Below are positions 23,994-31,840 of a DNA stretch of 46,722 nucleotides, piece after piece. The stretch comes from UMGS973 sp964507795 (GTDB taxonomy: Bacteria > Bacillota > Clostridia > Peptostreptococcales > Anaerovoracaceae). Made by a program: the position numbers and the translations under genes. The DNA lies in NCBI GenBank assembly GCA_964507795.1, contig CAZDQV010000005.1, forward strand, positions 1 to 46,722, in the 5' to 3' direction. The notes under the pieces are model-generated. The model was not told the origin of the DNA, searched no databases, and worked only from the letters and a program-made list of their open reading frames with translations. Numbering within the stretch: the first letter of the stretch is position 1; each line of letters starts with the position of its first letter.

Positions 23994-25127
23994 ATGGAAT
24001 ATCCTAAAGTAAAGAGAAATGTATTATTAAATCCAGGTCCTGCAACTACAACTGATACAGTTAAGTATGCACAGGTTGTTCCGGATATCTGCCCGAGAGA
24101 AAAAGAATTCGGACAGATTATGAAGGAAATGGGTGAAGATCTTGTAAAGATTGTTCATGGTGATCTGAACAAATATACAGCAGTTCTGTTCACAGGTTCA
24201 GGAACTATAAACATCGATGCATGCGTAAACTCACTTGTTCCGGAAGGCAAAAAAATCCTTGTACTGGACAATGGCGCATATTCAGGAAGAGCTGCAGAGG
24301 TTGCAAAGTACTATCATATGGATTACATAGACCTCAAGCTGCCTATCACTGAGCCTATCGATGTAGCAAAAGCAGAGGAAGCTATCAAAGCTGATCCTGA
24401 TATCGCTGTAGTATACTGCTGCCACCACGAAACAGGCACAGGCGTGCTTAACCCAATCAGAGAAATTGGTGCAGTTGCACACAAATATGGCAAAACAATG
24501 GTGGTTGATACAACTTCGACATATGCAATGATTCCTATAGATATGGATAAAGACAACCTTGACTTCATTATGGCATCAGCCCAGAAAGGTCTTATGTCAA
24601 TGACAGGTTTATCATATGTAATAGGTAATACGGCTAAGATCGAAGAATCAAAGAATTACCCTACAAGATCATATTACACTAACCTGTTTATGCAGTATGA
24701 CTTCATAAAAAACAAAGGTGAAATGCACTTCACACCGCCTGTACAGACTATATATGCTACAAGACAGGCTATCAAAGAATACTGGGAAGTAGGCGAACAG
24801 GCTAAATGGGAAAGACATCAGTCATTATGGGAAGCTATTTACAAAGGACTTGACAGACTTGGATTCAAGACTATAATTCCAAAAGAATTACAGTCAAAGC
24901 TCGTAGTTTCTGTACTGTATCCAAACGATCCTAATTTCAGCTTTGAAGCAGTACATGATTATGTATACGAGAGAGGATTCACAATTTATCCGGGCAAAGT
25001 TTCCGATCTGCCTACATTCAGATTATGCGCACTCGGAACAATTGTACCTAAGGATATAGACGACTTCTTTGAATGCCTCGAAGCAGGTCTCAAAGAACTT
25101 GGAATTAAAGTACCTGTACAGTATTAA
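23994..25127 (+). CDS. phnW: 2-aminoethylphosphonate:pyruvate transaminase-like (PhnW family)
   Basis: A 377-residue PLP enzyme of aminotransferase class V, the normal PhnW length. The N-terminus LLNPGPATTTDTVKYAQVV and the following DICPREKEFG are nearly the PhnW signature as I recall it. VVDTTSTYAMIPIDM gives the PLP-contacting Asp, and Lys198 in SAQKGLM is the Schiff-base lysine. PhnW moves the amino group of 2-aminoethylphosphonate to pyruvate, giving alanine and phosphonoacetaldehyde, the substrate of PhnX, whose relative starts 50 bases downstream. AAGGAGG precedes the chosen ATG; an earlier in-frame ATG (23970) lacks a ribosome site. A close AEP analogue as substrate is possible because the partner hydrolase is a variant. 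Confidence 0.87.
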   Translation: MEYPKVKRNVLLNPGPATTTDTVKYAQVVPDICPREKEFGQIMKEMGEDLVKIVHGDLNKYTAVLFTGSGTINIDACVNSLVPEGKKILVLDNGAYSGRAAEVAKYYHMDYIDLKLPITEPIDVAKAEEAIKADPDIAVVYCCHHETGTGVLNPIREIGAVAHKYGKTMVVDTTSTYAMIPIDMDKDNLDFIMASAQKGLMSMTGLSYVIGNTAKIEESKNYPTRSYYTNLFMQYDFIKNKGEMHFTPPVQTIYATRQAIKEYWEVGEQAKWERHQSLWEAIYKGLDRLGFKTIIPKELQSKLVVSVLYPNDPNFSFEAVHDYVYERGFTIYPGKVSDLPTFRLCALGTIVPKDIDDFFECLEAGLKELGIKVPVQY

Positions 25128-25165
25128 TATGCTGCGCAGCTACCGGAGAAATTTAACACCAATAT

Positions 25166-25995
25166 GGAGGAAATAATATGTACAACAGAAGATACACAGG
25201 AAAAATTGAATTAGCTGTACTTGACACAGCAGGAACATTCTGCGATGGCCCTGGAGATTTAAGACACAGATGGCCAAAGGACGACTTAAGAGGCTGCAAG
25301 GCACCGGTTATCCCATTTTATGAAGCTCTCAAAGAATTCGGAATCGAATGTGACTGGTCAGAAATCAGAAAACCTATGGGTAATTTCAAACCGACACATT
25401 TAAGAATGCTTCTTAACCTTCCGGAAGTATCCTCACAGTGGGAAGAAAAATACGGAAGACCTTGGAACGAGGATGACTTCGAAGCAGTACTTGCAACATT
25501 CAGACCTCTGATGTCAAAGTATATCGTTGATGAAGATCTTGCAAAACCAATTGATGGAGCAGTTGAGTGTATAGAGAAACTGAGAGCGGCAGGCATACTT
25601 GTAGGCTGCGACACAGGTTACTATGAAGAAGACTCACTTGCACTGAACAAGCTATTAGAAGATAAATACGGACTTAAGTTTGACGTAGTTACAAACTCAG
25701 AAAAAGTACCTGGAAGACCAAGCCCGTTCATGGTATATGACTGCATGCTGAGTGCATACAAGATTACCAAGAAGCCTATTCCGTGTGAAGCAGTAGTTAA
25801 GATTGACGATACAGCACCTGGAATGATCTGCGGTAACAATGCGGGAGCATGGACAATCGGTTTATATGCATCAGGCTCCAATGATTATGACAAGCTTGCA
25901 GCAGCAAAACCAGACTTCCTGGTACCTGACGTATCATATGTACCAGAAATTATTTTCGGACAGATTGAGCCAAGATTAAGAAGAGGCGAAAGACC
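25166..25995. repeat. 830-bp direct repeat, copy B (PhnX-like 2)
   Basis: Second copy of the repeat at 21599-22428, same orientation, flanking the transporter and PhnW-like genes. Recombination between the copies would remove 3,567 bp and leave one PhnX-like gene. Confidence 0.93.
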
Positions 25996-26023
25996 TGGTC
26001 AGGGAATAATTGAGACCATCTAA
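25178..26023 (+). CDS. PhnX-like HAD hydrolase, copy 2
   Basis: The protein is identical in all 281 residues to copy 1, with nucleophile Asp16, Schiff-base Lys71 and the same 14-residue insertion. The genes differ only in the last ten codons: six synonymous changes (for example ccg/cct, gga/ggt, ata/att, gaa/gag) and a different stop (taa here, tag in copy 1). This copy sits directly behind the PhnW-like gene, the classic phnWX order, and is probably expressed with the transporter and transaminase, while copy 1 has its own promoter and hairpin. The arrangement gives two separately controlled sources of the same enzyme. Confidence 0.85.
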   Translation: MYNRRYTGKIELAVLDTAGTFCDGPGDLRHRWPKDDLRGCKAPVIPFYEALKEFGIECDWSEIRKPMGNFKPTHLRMLLNLPEVSSQWEEKYGRPWNEDDFEAVLATFRPLMSKYIVDEDLAKPIDGAVECIEKLRAAGILVGCDTGYYEEDSLALNKLLEDKYGLKFDVVTNSEKVPGRPSPFMVYDCMLSAYKITKKPIPCEAVVKIDDTAPGMICGNNAGAWTIGLYASGSNDYDKLAAAKPDFLVPDVSYVPEIIFGQIEPRLRRGERPGQGIIETI

Positions 26024-26038
26024 AAATATACAATACGA

Positions 26039-26077
26039 AAGCACTTCTGCATTCCTGTAGTACAGGAGTGCTTTTGT
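26039..26077 (+). terminator. Rho-independent terminator of the MFS-phnW-phnX operon
   Basis: AAAGCACT…AGTGCTTT with inner CCTGT-AGT-ACAGG pairing, followed by TTG. Confidence 0.75.
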
Positions 26078-26128
26078 AGATTAAAATCTTTTTTATCCGG
26101 AGCCGATATTTAGGCGGAGAGGCTTGCC

Positions 26129-27250
26129 ATGAAGCAGAGAATAATAAGGGAGAACGGAAGCTATGAAGAACTTGATAAGTATTTTAAGGATAATGAAATT
26201 AAAACACTGTTTCTTGCCTGTGACGGTTCAATGCAGTTTCTTAAAATAAGGGAATACTTTGCAGATATCGAAAACAGACTTGGAATTAAACTTGTAAAGT
26301 TTGACAACATACAGCCTAATCCTCTTTATGAGGGTGTTGCAGAAGGCGTCCGGCTGTTTAATTCAAACAACTGTGATATGATAATAGCAGTAGGCGGCGG
26401 CAGCGTCATGGATACCGCAAAAGCAATCAAACTGTATGCAAATATGGATCCTTCCATAAACTATCTTGAGCAGGAAATAGTACCTAATGATATTAAGCTG
26501 ATGGCTGTTCCTACAACTGCGGGAACAGGAAGCGAAGCGACAAGATATGCGGCTATCTATTACAAGGGAGTCAAGCAGTCTGTTACAGACTACAGCTGTA
26601 TTCCTGAAACTGTAATAGTAGATCCGTCGGTTCTCAGGACGCTTCCTGAATATCAGAAAAAAGCGACTATGCTTGATGCTCTGTGCCACTGCATAGAGTC
26701 ATACTGGTCGGTCAACTCAAATGAGGAGAGCTACAACTATTCGAGAGAGGGAATTAAGCATATTATCAATAATTTCGATGGATATGTTGCAAATGATGAC
26801 GAAGCAAACGCAAATATGCTTCATGCAGCAAATCTCGGTGGCAAGGCTATCAATATAACTCAGACAACAGCAGGTCATGCAATGTGCTATAAGCTTACAA
26901 GCCTTTACGGTATATCTCACGGCCATGCGGCAGCTCTGTGTGTTTCAAAGTTGTGGCCGTACATGATAGACCATACGGATAAATGCATTGACAGCAGAGG
27001 CGAGGCTTATCTCAAGGATATATTCAGTAAAATTGCAGAAGCAATGGGTTGCAGTACTCCTGAGGGAGCAATAGCTTTCTTCGATTGGATACTTAAAAAA
27101 CTGGAGCTGAATCCACCGGTGCCCAAAGAAGAAGATTTTGATATTTTGAAAACCTCAGTTAATCCGATGAGATTAAAAAACTTCCCGGTACAATTAGACG
27201 AAAATACTATAGATGATTTATATCATCAGATTCTTGCACCATGGGAATAA
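26129..27250 (+). CDS. Iron-type alcohol dehydrogenase, phosphonoacetaldehyde reductase-like
   Basis: A 373-residue group III (iron) alcohol dehydrogenase. The nucleotide motif is AVGGGSVMDTAKA (about 88-100). Metal ligands are Asp183, His187, His250 and His264, the canonical spacing. The stretch TTAGTGSEATRYA, LDALCHCIESYWS and KLTSLYGISHGHAAAL are, from memory, typical of the branch annotated phosphonoacetaldehyde reductase (PhpC-like), which reduces phosphonoacetaldehyde to 2-hydroxyethylphosphonate. Next to phnW/phnX-like genes this fits an aldehyde reductase acting on the shared intermediate or on the aldehyde released from it. GGAGAGG precedes the ATG. No PEP mutase or phosphonopyruvate decarboxylase is recognisable, so phosphonate biosynthesis is not supported. 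Confidence 0.82.
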   Translation: MKQRIIRENGSYEELDKYFKDNEIKTLFLACDGSMQFLKIREYFADIENRLGIKLVKFDNIQPNPLYEGVAEGVRLFNSNNCDMIIAVGGGSVMDTAKAIKLYANMDPSINYLEQEIVPNDIKLMAVPTTAGTGSEATRYAAIYYKGVKQSVTDYSCIPETVIVDPSVLRTLPEYQKKATMLDALCHCIESYWSVNSNEESYNYSREGIKHIINNFDGYVANDDEANANMLHAANLGGKAINITQTTAGHAMCYKLTSLYGISHGHAAALCVSKLWPYMIDHTDKCIDSRGEAYLKDIFSKIAEAMGCSTPEGAIAFFDWILKKLELNPPVPKEEDFDILKTSVNPMRLKNFPVQLDENTIDDLYHQILAPWE

Positions 27251-27263
27251 CGTGAGACCGGCA

Positions 27264-27301
27264 GGAGGCACTCTGGCTGTATTCAGGGCAGGGTGCTTTC
27301 T
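27264..27301 (+). terminator. Weak hairpin after the iron dehydrogenase
   Basis: GCACTCTG and CAGGGTGC pair across about 14 bases (one G-U pair) and are followed by TTTCTG. Probably partial termination before the HyuA-type 3 gene. Confidence 0.4.
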
Positions 27302-27334
27302 GCTTGTAATAAACAAGCAAAGGCGGTAAAAAAA

Positions 27335-29257
27335 ATGGCATTAGTATTAGGCATAGATACAGGCGGCACATATACAGACAGCGTCATAATGGACAGCGAT
27401 ACAGGAAAAATAATAAGCGGGGAAAAAGCTCTGACCACAAAGGACAATCTGCAGGAGGGAATCAGAGCCTCCATAATGAAGCACAGCGACCTGTCGGGTA
27501 TAAAATCAGTTGTACTTTCGACTACACTTGCCACCAACAAAATAGTAGAGGGCAAGGGAGATCCCACCGGCCTTATATATATGGGAGATTTGGATCCCGA
27601 AAACAATCTGTGTCAGGCGGCAGTTAAAATTGACGGCAGACTCGATATAATGGGGAACGAAAAAGAGCCTGTATTAAAGCAGCAGGTTATGGAAGCTGCG
27701 GAGATAATGACAAAGGCTCGCGTTAAAGCCATAGCTGTATCAGGCTACGGAGCTACCAGAAATCCTAAACACGAAAAACAGGTAAAAAGCTGGCTTGCCG
27801 AAAAAACCGAGCTTCCGGTTGTATGCGGTTATGAGCTGACCTCTGCACTGGGATTTGAACACAGAACTGTTACAGCAATATTAAACGCCAGCCTTATACC
27901 TGTAATAAACAGGCTGCTTGATGCGGTTAAAGAAGTAATAGCTGAGTTTGGGATTGATGCCCCTCTGTTCATAGTTAAAGGCAACGGCAGCCTTATGAAC
28001 GAGAAATTCGCAAGAAACAGACCTATCGAATCAATACTGTCAGGTCCTGCAGCAAGCATCAAAGGCGGAAGCTTTCTAAGCGGAGCAGAAGATGCGATAG
28101 TAGTTGATATAGGTGGTACTACGACAGATGTCGCTCTTATCGAAAAAGGCAACGTAAACATCAAAAAAGAAGGAGCAAAAGTGGGAGGTCTCTTTACACG
28201 GGTTGCAGCGGCTCAGATATCCACATTCCCGTTTGGAGGCGACAGTCATATCAGAGTTTCCAAAACAGGTGAAATTCTGATAGGACCCGAAAAGGTATAC
28301 CCTGTATCATATATGTGCGACAGGTACCCATATCTTGAAAATGAACTCAAACATTTTAACAGAAACGGTGAATACAAGGCATATTTCCCACACGAAGCAG
28401 AATCATATATTCTGAATGAAAGGTTTGATGAGGCAAAAACGCAGGAGTTGTCAGAAATAGAACTGCAGGTTATAAAAGCACTTGAAAACGGTCCGCACGG
28501 CATTGATTACTTGGCAAAACGTGCAGGCGTTGATGGAGAAGTGTTAAACCTTGAACGCATTGTATCTGCAGGATATATACACAGAATCGGATTTACGCCG
28601 ACAGATTTGCTGCATGTAAAAGGCATCTATAGAGAGTGGAATTCAAAGGCCGCAATCAGGATGGCCGGAATAATTGCTGACAGGCTTGAAATATCTGCTG
28701 ATGAATTTATCAGACAGACAGAGGCGCTTATGCAGGAAAAAATGGCGATGATATGTTTTCAGAGCTGTCTTGACTTTGAAGGTGTAGATTTGAACCTTGA
28801 TGCCTGCAGTGAAGGCAGATTCTTTGTAAAGAGTGCAATAGCCCTAAATGGCAGATTGCTTGATATAAATATGGGAATAAAAAGACCGATACTTCTGATA
28901 GGTGCACCTGCACCAGCATGGAAGGAAACTGTAGCAGGACTGACAGGCACAGACGTTATAATACCGCCATTTGCATCTGTTGCCAATGCGGTAGGTGCTG
29001 CAATATGCAAAATCACCGAAAAAATAGAAATGACAATAATCACAAAGGGCAATGAAATATTACTTATGAGCAGTGAAGGCAGACACGTCTACAGCAGTGA
29101 AGAGGAATGTATGTTTTATGCGGTTCATCTGGGGCGAAAAGAGATAGAGCACAGGCTGCAGGCCGCAGGTGTCAGCAGGTGGGAGATAACAGAAGAAATG
29201 CACTGTAACAAGGAAAATACGCATAAGACATTGATAATAACCGGAGTTGGTATATAA
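27335..29257 (+). CDS. Hydantoinase/oxoprolinase-family ATPase (HyuA-type 3)
   Basis: A 640-residue paralogue of the two HyuA-type proteins at 9281-12862, nearest in length to the second. Phosphate-1 loop GIDTGGTYTDSV near the N-terminus, phosphate-2 loop DIGGTTTDVALI from Asp258 (the orthodox form), FGGDSHIRV (about 301) and LLIGAPAPAW (about 520) are present, followed by an ~85-residue C-terminal domain. No HyuB partner is nearby. ATG 27335 was chosen for the AAAGGCGG site and because the family starts right at this position; an upstream GTG would add 14 unlikely residues. It lies with the phosphonate-type genes, so the family may act on intermediates common to both blocks, or may serve as a reactivase. 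Confidence 0.82.
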   Translation: MALVLGIDTGGTYTDSVIMDSDTGKIISGEKALTTKDNLQEGIRASIMKHSDLSGIKSVVLSTTLATNKIVEGKGDPTGLIYMGDLDPENNLCQAAVKIDGRLDIMGNEKEPVLKQQVMEAAEIMTKARVKAIAVSGYGATRNPKHEKQVKSWLAEKTELPVVCGYELTSALGFEHRTVTAILNASLIPVINRLLDAVKEVIAEFGIDAPLFIVKGNGSLMNEKFARNRPIESILSGPAASIKGGSFLSGAEDAIVVDIGGTTTDVALIEKGNVNIKKEGAKVGGLFTRVAAAQISTFPFGGDSHIRVSKTGEILIGPEKVYPVSYMCDRYPYLENELKHFNRNGEYKAYFPHEAESYILNERFDEAKTQELSEIELQVIKALENGPHGIDYLAKRAGVDGEVLNLERIVSAGYIHRIGFTPTDLLHVKGIYREWNSKAAIRMAGIIADRLEISADEFIRQTEALMQEKMAMICFQSCLDFEGVDLNLDACSEGRFFVKSAIALNGRLLDINMGIKRPILLIGAPAPAWKETVAGLTGTDVIIPPFASVANAVGAAICKITEKIEMTIITKGNEILLMSSEGRHVYSSEEECMFYAVHLGRKEIEHRLQAAGVSRWEITEEMHCNKENTHKTLIITGVGI

Positions 29258-29258
29258 T
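29231..29258 (+). promoter_or_regulatory. Promoter of the HD-domain gene
   Basis: -35 TTGATA (29231-29236), 16-base spacer, -10 TATAAT (29253-29258), lying within the last codons of the HyuA-type 3 gene. The word TATACTTT follows just downstream (29264-29271). Confidence 0.65.
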
Positions 29259-29288
29259 AGAGGTATACTTTAGACGGGAGATGATAGC

Positions 29289-29780
29289 ATGAAAAAAATA
29301 CTCAGACTGCAGAGTGCACTTTTGAAGGAAATTGACAAATACGAAAAACTCGTTCCCGAAAGAGATCATTTTATCGACTGGGAGAGAGTCCATATTACAA
29401 GCTGCGCCAAGATAGGATACATGATGGCCGAGAAATGCGGAGTTGACCCCATACTTGCCGCTGCCGCCTGTGCGTGTCATGATTATGGCAGAATAATAAC
29501 AGGCAAACAACCGGGACATGCCGAAGCGGGATATGAGCCTGTGCAGGTATTCCTCAAAGGTACAGGACTCTTTAACGATGATGAAATCAGTCAGATTGCG
29601 ATAGCAGTCAAAAACCACAGCAAAAAAGCTGAGGTTGGAGGACCGCTTGAGGAGATTGTCAAAGATGCGGATGTGCTTGACTTTTATCAGTACGGATATG
29701 ATGTGGCGCGCAAAGAGCAGCAGGACAGACTTGAAGCATTGCTGGGACACAAGATAAGCGGACTTAAATTCTCCGAATAG
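29289..29780 (+). CDS. HD-domain phosphohydrolase-like protein
   Basis: A 163-residue soluble HD-superfamily protein. Metal-binding residues are visible in order: His in RVHITSC, the His-Asp pair in CACHDYGRI, His in AVKNHSKK and Asp in VKDADVLDFYQYG, a complete H…HD…H…D set. Small HD proteins hydrolyse nucleotides, cyclic nucleotides or phosphonate-derived aminohydroxy compounds (PhnZ is an HD-domain oxygenase, but this protein's cysteine-rich ACACHD context and size do not identify it as PhnZ). GGGAG precedes the ATG. It has its own promoter and is the last gene of the accessory block; substrate unknown. Confidence 0.75.
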   Translation: MKKILRLQSALLKEIDKYEKLVPERDHFIDWERVHITSCAKIGYMMAEKCGVDPILAAAACACHDYGRIITGKQPGHAEAGYEPVQVFLKGTGLFNDDEISQIAIAVKNHSKKAEVGGPLEEIVKDADVLDFYQYGYDVARKEQQDRLEALLGHKISGLKFSE

Positions 29781-29799
29781 ACAATTTATAACTATCTGC

Positions 29800-29828
29800 T
29801 TGAATTGTAACGACAAATGCGTTACAAT
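29800..29828 (+). promoter_or_regulatory. Antitoxin promoter with embedded operator
   Basis: -35 TTGAAT (29800-29805), 17-base spacer, -10 TACAAT (29823-29828). A perfect dyad ATTGTAACG / CGTTACAAT (29804-29812 and 29820-29828) overlaps the promoter, the expected layout for autorepression by a RelB-type antitoxin. Confidence 0.78.
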
Positions 29829-29852
29829 AACCATAAAAGGAGGTGCTGTATA

Positions 29853-30155
29853 ATGGAAAAAACAGCAACATTAAATTTACGGGTTAATCCGATTGTGAAA
29901 GAAAGAGCAGAGAATATATTATCGAGGTTGGGAATTCCTATGTCAACAGCAATAGATATGTATTTAAACCAGATTTCACTTGTAGGGGGAATTCCTTTTC
30001 CGGTAACCTTGCCTGCAGCACCGGAGAGTATTAATGCGGATTTGATGTCAGCTCATGAGCTCCAAAATAAACTCCGGAGAGGAATTGATGATGCTGATAA
30101 AGGAAATGTAAGACTTGCTTCGGAAGCTTTTGATGAATTCAAAAAGGGCCTTTAA
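29853..30155 (+). CDS. RelB/DinJ-family antitoxin
   Basis: A 100-residue protein with the ribbon-helix-helix N-terminus of DinJ/RelB antitoxins: TATLNLRVNPIVKERAENIL, then LGIPMSTAIDMYLNQI and GGIPFPV, close to the family consensus. The C-terminal half is acidic and would wrap the toxin. AAAGGAGGTG precedes the ATG; an in-frame ATG 36 bases earlier lies within the promoter region. The promoter carries a perfect dyad, so autoregulation is probable. The toxin frame behind it is incomplete. Confidence 0.88.
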   Translation: MEKTATLNLRVNPIVKERAENILSRLGIPMSTAIDMYLNQISLVGGIPFPVTLPAAPESINADLMSAHELQNKLRRGIDDADKGNVRLASEAFDEFKKGL

Positions 30156-30162
30156 GGAGTAT

Positions 30163-30330
30163 ATGCCTGAACGCAATTGCTGCTTAGATACAGATATTGA
30201 AGAAATGAAGATGTTAAGGCAACTGGCCGTAGATAACTATCGTGTGTTCTATATTGTAAAGCAGGATAAAGTTCTTGTTACAAATGTGCTTTACGGAGCT
30301 TCAGATATTGAAAGCAGGCTTCAAGGATAG
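30163..30330 (+). pseudogene. Truncated RelE/ParE-type toxin remnant
   Basis: Only 55 codons follow the ATG. The stretch LAVDNYRVFYIVKQDKVLVTN and the end YGASDIESRL are the C-terminal strands of RelE/ParE toxins (…YRVFY.v….v.i..vlYgaRDie.ll). A normal toxin has about 90-110 residues, so the N-terminal ~45 residues with the first helices are missing. An AAGGAG site and the position right after the antitoxin show that this was the cognate toxin, now deleted at its 5' end. Short residual function is unlikely. Confidence 0.7.
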
Positions 30331-30412
30331 ATTGTGTTTTGCCAGTAGTACGCTGATACAGGGAATATACAAAGTACCCCAAAATGTAGATAAGGAAAAT
30401 TGTTGTAACATC

Positions 30413-30452
30413 AAAAAAGTGTCACATACCAGTACGTTGTGGCATTTTTTTA
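30413..30452 (+). terminator. Terminator after the toxin remnant
   Basis: TGTCACA and TGTGGCA pair (one G-U), flanked by A- and T-runs (AAAAAA / TTTTTTT). Confidence 0.7.
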
Positions 30453-30482
30453 TGATATGACAGTAGCACAATACATGGTTGC

Positions 30483-30755
30483 TCAGGCATAGCGCACCTC
30501 CACATTCTGAATTGGTTTTAGGAATTCTTCCGGGTTAATATATAATCTTTCTAAAATGGGAATCAGGTCGATGTAATCTTCTATTCCCTCGTCGAAGTCT
30601 TTGTATTTTACTTCTACTACCAAATAGCCTTTGTCCCATTCTTTGATTTTCTCAAATCGCAGCAGATTATATGGGCCCATGAAACGAATCGTTCGGTTTT
30701 GCCACAGGAAAACGATATATCTCCCTTTGTTGGATAAATATGCAGTATTTTGCAT
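30483..30755 (-). CDS. Hypothetical protein (90 residues)
   Basis: I do not recognise a family. The protein is soluble, mixed beta/alpha, with a strand-rich N-terminus (RYIVFLWQNRTIRF) and an acidic helical second half (VEVKYKDFDEGIEDYIDLIP). AAGGAGGTG lies seven bases ahead of the ATG, so translation is likely. It lies next to a toxin-antitoxin remnant and in opposite orientation; it could be a co-inherited accessory gene, but nothing confirms this. Confidence 0.6.
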   Translation of the reverse strand: MQNTAYLSNKGRYIVFLWQNRTIRFMGPYNLLRFEKIKEWDKGYLVVEVKYKDFDEGIEDYIDLIPILERLYINPEEFLKPIQNVEVRYA

Positions 30756-30906
30756 TGTCCTGCACCTCCTTGCAAATAGTGAAATGCTTTATTATTTCGT
30801 TAACAAACCCGTCTTGTTGATATTTATTATATCCTCCGGTGCTTTTGGTGTCAATCTTGAGCGTGCATCGGCAGCAAAAGTGTCAGGGCTCTTTTTTGTG
30901 TGAAAT

Positions 30907-30946
30907 TTGACATGGATTTTACATAAGGTTTCTTTTTCATTTTACA
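30907..30946 (+). promoter_or_regulatory. Pho-box-like repeats upstream of pstS
   Basis: TTGACA (30907-30912), TTTACA (30918-30923) and TTTACA (30941-30946) are spaced 11 and 23 bases apart, resembling the TT(A/T)ACA half-sites bound by PhoP/PhoB-type regulators of Bacillota. The site ends 68 bases before the pstS ATG, and the regulator pair is encoded in the same cluster. A plain -10 is not clear. Confidence 0.65.
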
Positions 30947-31014
30947 TCAGATGTTTATCATAATAACTGTAAGATAAAAAAAGAAAAGCAAAGTAACTGA
31001 AAGGAGAGTTTATT

Positions 31015-31833
31015 ATGAAAAAGATCTTAAGCATCATGCTGGTGATTGCACTTGCAGCGGCAGTTTTTACAGGATGCGGAAGTGACAGCAACAGCAGTAA
31101 CGGAGGTACTGTTTCAACAGATGGTTCAACATCAATGGAAAAGGTGATTGGGGCACTTGGTGAATCATTTATGGAAGCAAACGACGGAGTAACATTCACA
31201 TATAATCCGACAGGTTCAGGATCAGGTATCACGGCAGTTTCAGAAGGACGTTGTGACATAGGCCTTTCAAGCAGAAGTCTTACTGATGAAGAAAAAGAAG
31301 GCGGACTTGAAGAAACAGTTCTTGCACTTGACGGTATAGCAATCGTTGTAAATCCAGACAACCCGGTGACCGACCTTTCACTTGAAGATATAGCAGGGAT
31401 TTACACAGGTGAGATAACCAACTGGAAAGAGGTTGGCGGCAACGATGCAGAAATCGTGCTTATAGGCCGTGAAGCAGGAAGCGGTACAAGAGATGGATTT
31501 GAAAGCATTACAGAGACAGAAGACAAATGCCAATATAATCAGGAGCTTACATCAACAGGTGATGTGATTACAACAGTAGGACAGAACCCTGATGCTATAG
31601 GATATGCTTCACTGGCAGCACTTCAGGACAGTGTCAAGGCAGTGTCAGTAGACGGAGTGGAACCGACAGAAGCTACAGTTAAAGATGGCAGCTATACTAT
31701 ACAGCGTCCTTTCGTACTGGTAACAAAATCAGGAACAGAATTGTCAGAGACAGCACAGAAGTTCTTCGACTTCGCTACATCACCTGACGCAGCTGACATA
31801 ATCGAGCAGGCAGGTGCGGTTGTACCGGAATAA
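31015..31833 (+). CDS. pstS: Phosphate ABC transporter substrate-binding lipoprotein
   Basis: A 272-residue periplasmic-binding-type lipoprotein. The N-terminus is a lipoprotein signal (MKKILSIMLVIALAA, then FTGC with Cys21 as lipid anchor), followed by a Ser/Asn/Gly-rich linker. STDGSTSME, NPTGSGSGI, DIGLSSRSLT and GREAGSGTRDGFE are the phosphate-binding loops of PstS. It captures phosphate outside the membrane for PstCAB. AAAGGAG precedes the ATG. It is the first gene of a seven-gene cluster and is followed by an intercistronic hairpin that may lower expression of the later genes. Confidence 0.95.
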   Translation: MKKILSIMLVIALAAAVFTGCGSDSNSSNGGTVSTDGSTSMEKVIGALGESFMEANDGVTFTYNPTGSGSGITAVSEGRCDIGLSSRSLTDEEKEGGLEETVLALDGIAIVVNPDNPVTDLSLEDIAGIYTGEITNWKEVGGNDAEIVLIGREAGSGTRDGFESITETEDKCQYNQELTSTGDVITTVGQNPDAIGYASLAALQDSVKAVSVDGVEPTEATVKDGSYTIQRPFVLVTKSGTELSETAQKFFDFATSPDAADIIEQAGAVVPE

Positions 31834-31840
31834 GACATCA

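Noticed and set aside
21599..25995. The 830-bp repeats as insertion sequences or transposon ends
   Set aside because: Each repeat is just the body of a metabolic gene; no transposase, terminal inverted repeats or target duplications are visible.
20279..27250. Phosphonate biosynthesis cluster
   Set aside because: No PEP mutase or phosphonopyruvate decarboxylase is recognisable; two C-P hydrolase-like genes argue for catabolism.
29289..29780. HD protein as PhnZ (phosphonate-cleaving oxygenase)
   Set aside because: Only the generic HD metal set is visible; no PhnY partner dioxygenase is nearby, and an O2-dependent enzyme would be odd in an apparent anaerobe.
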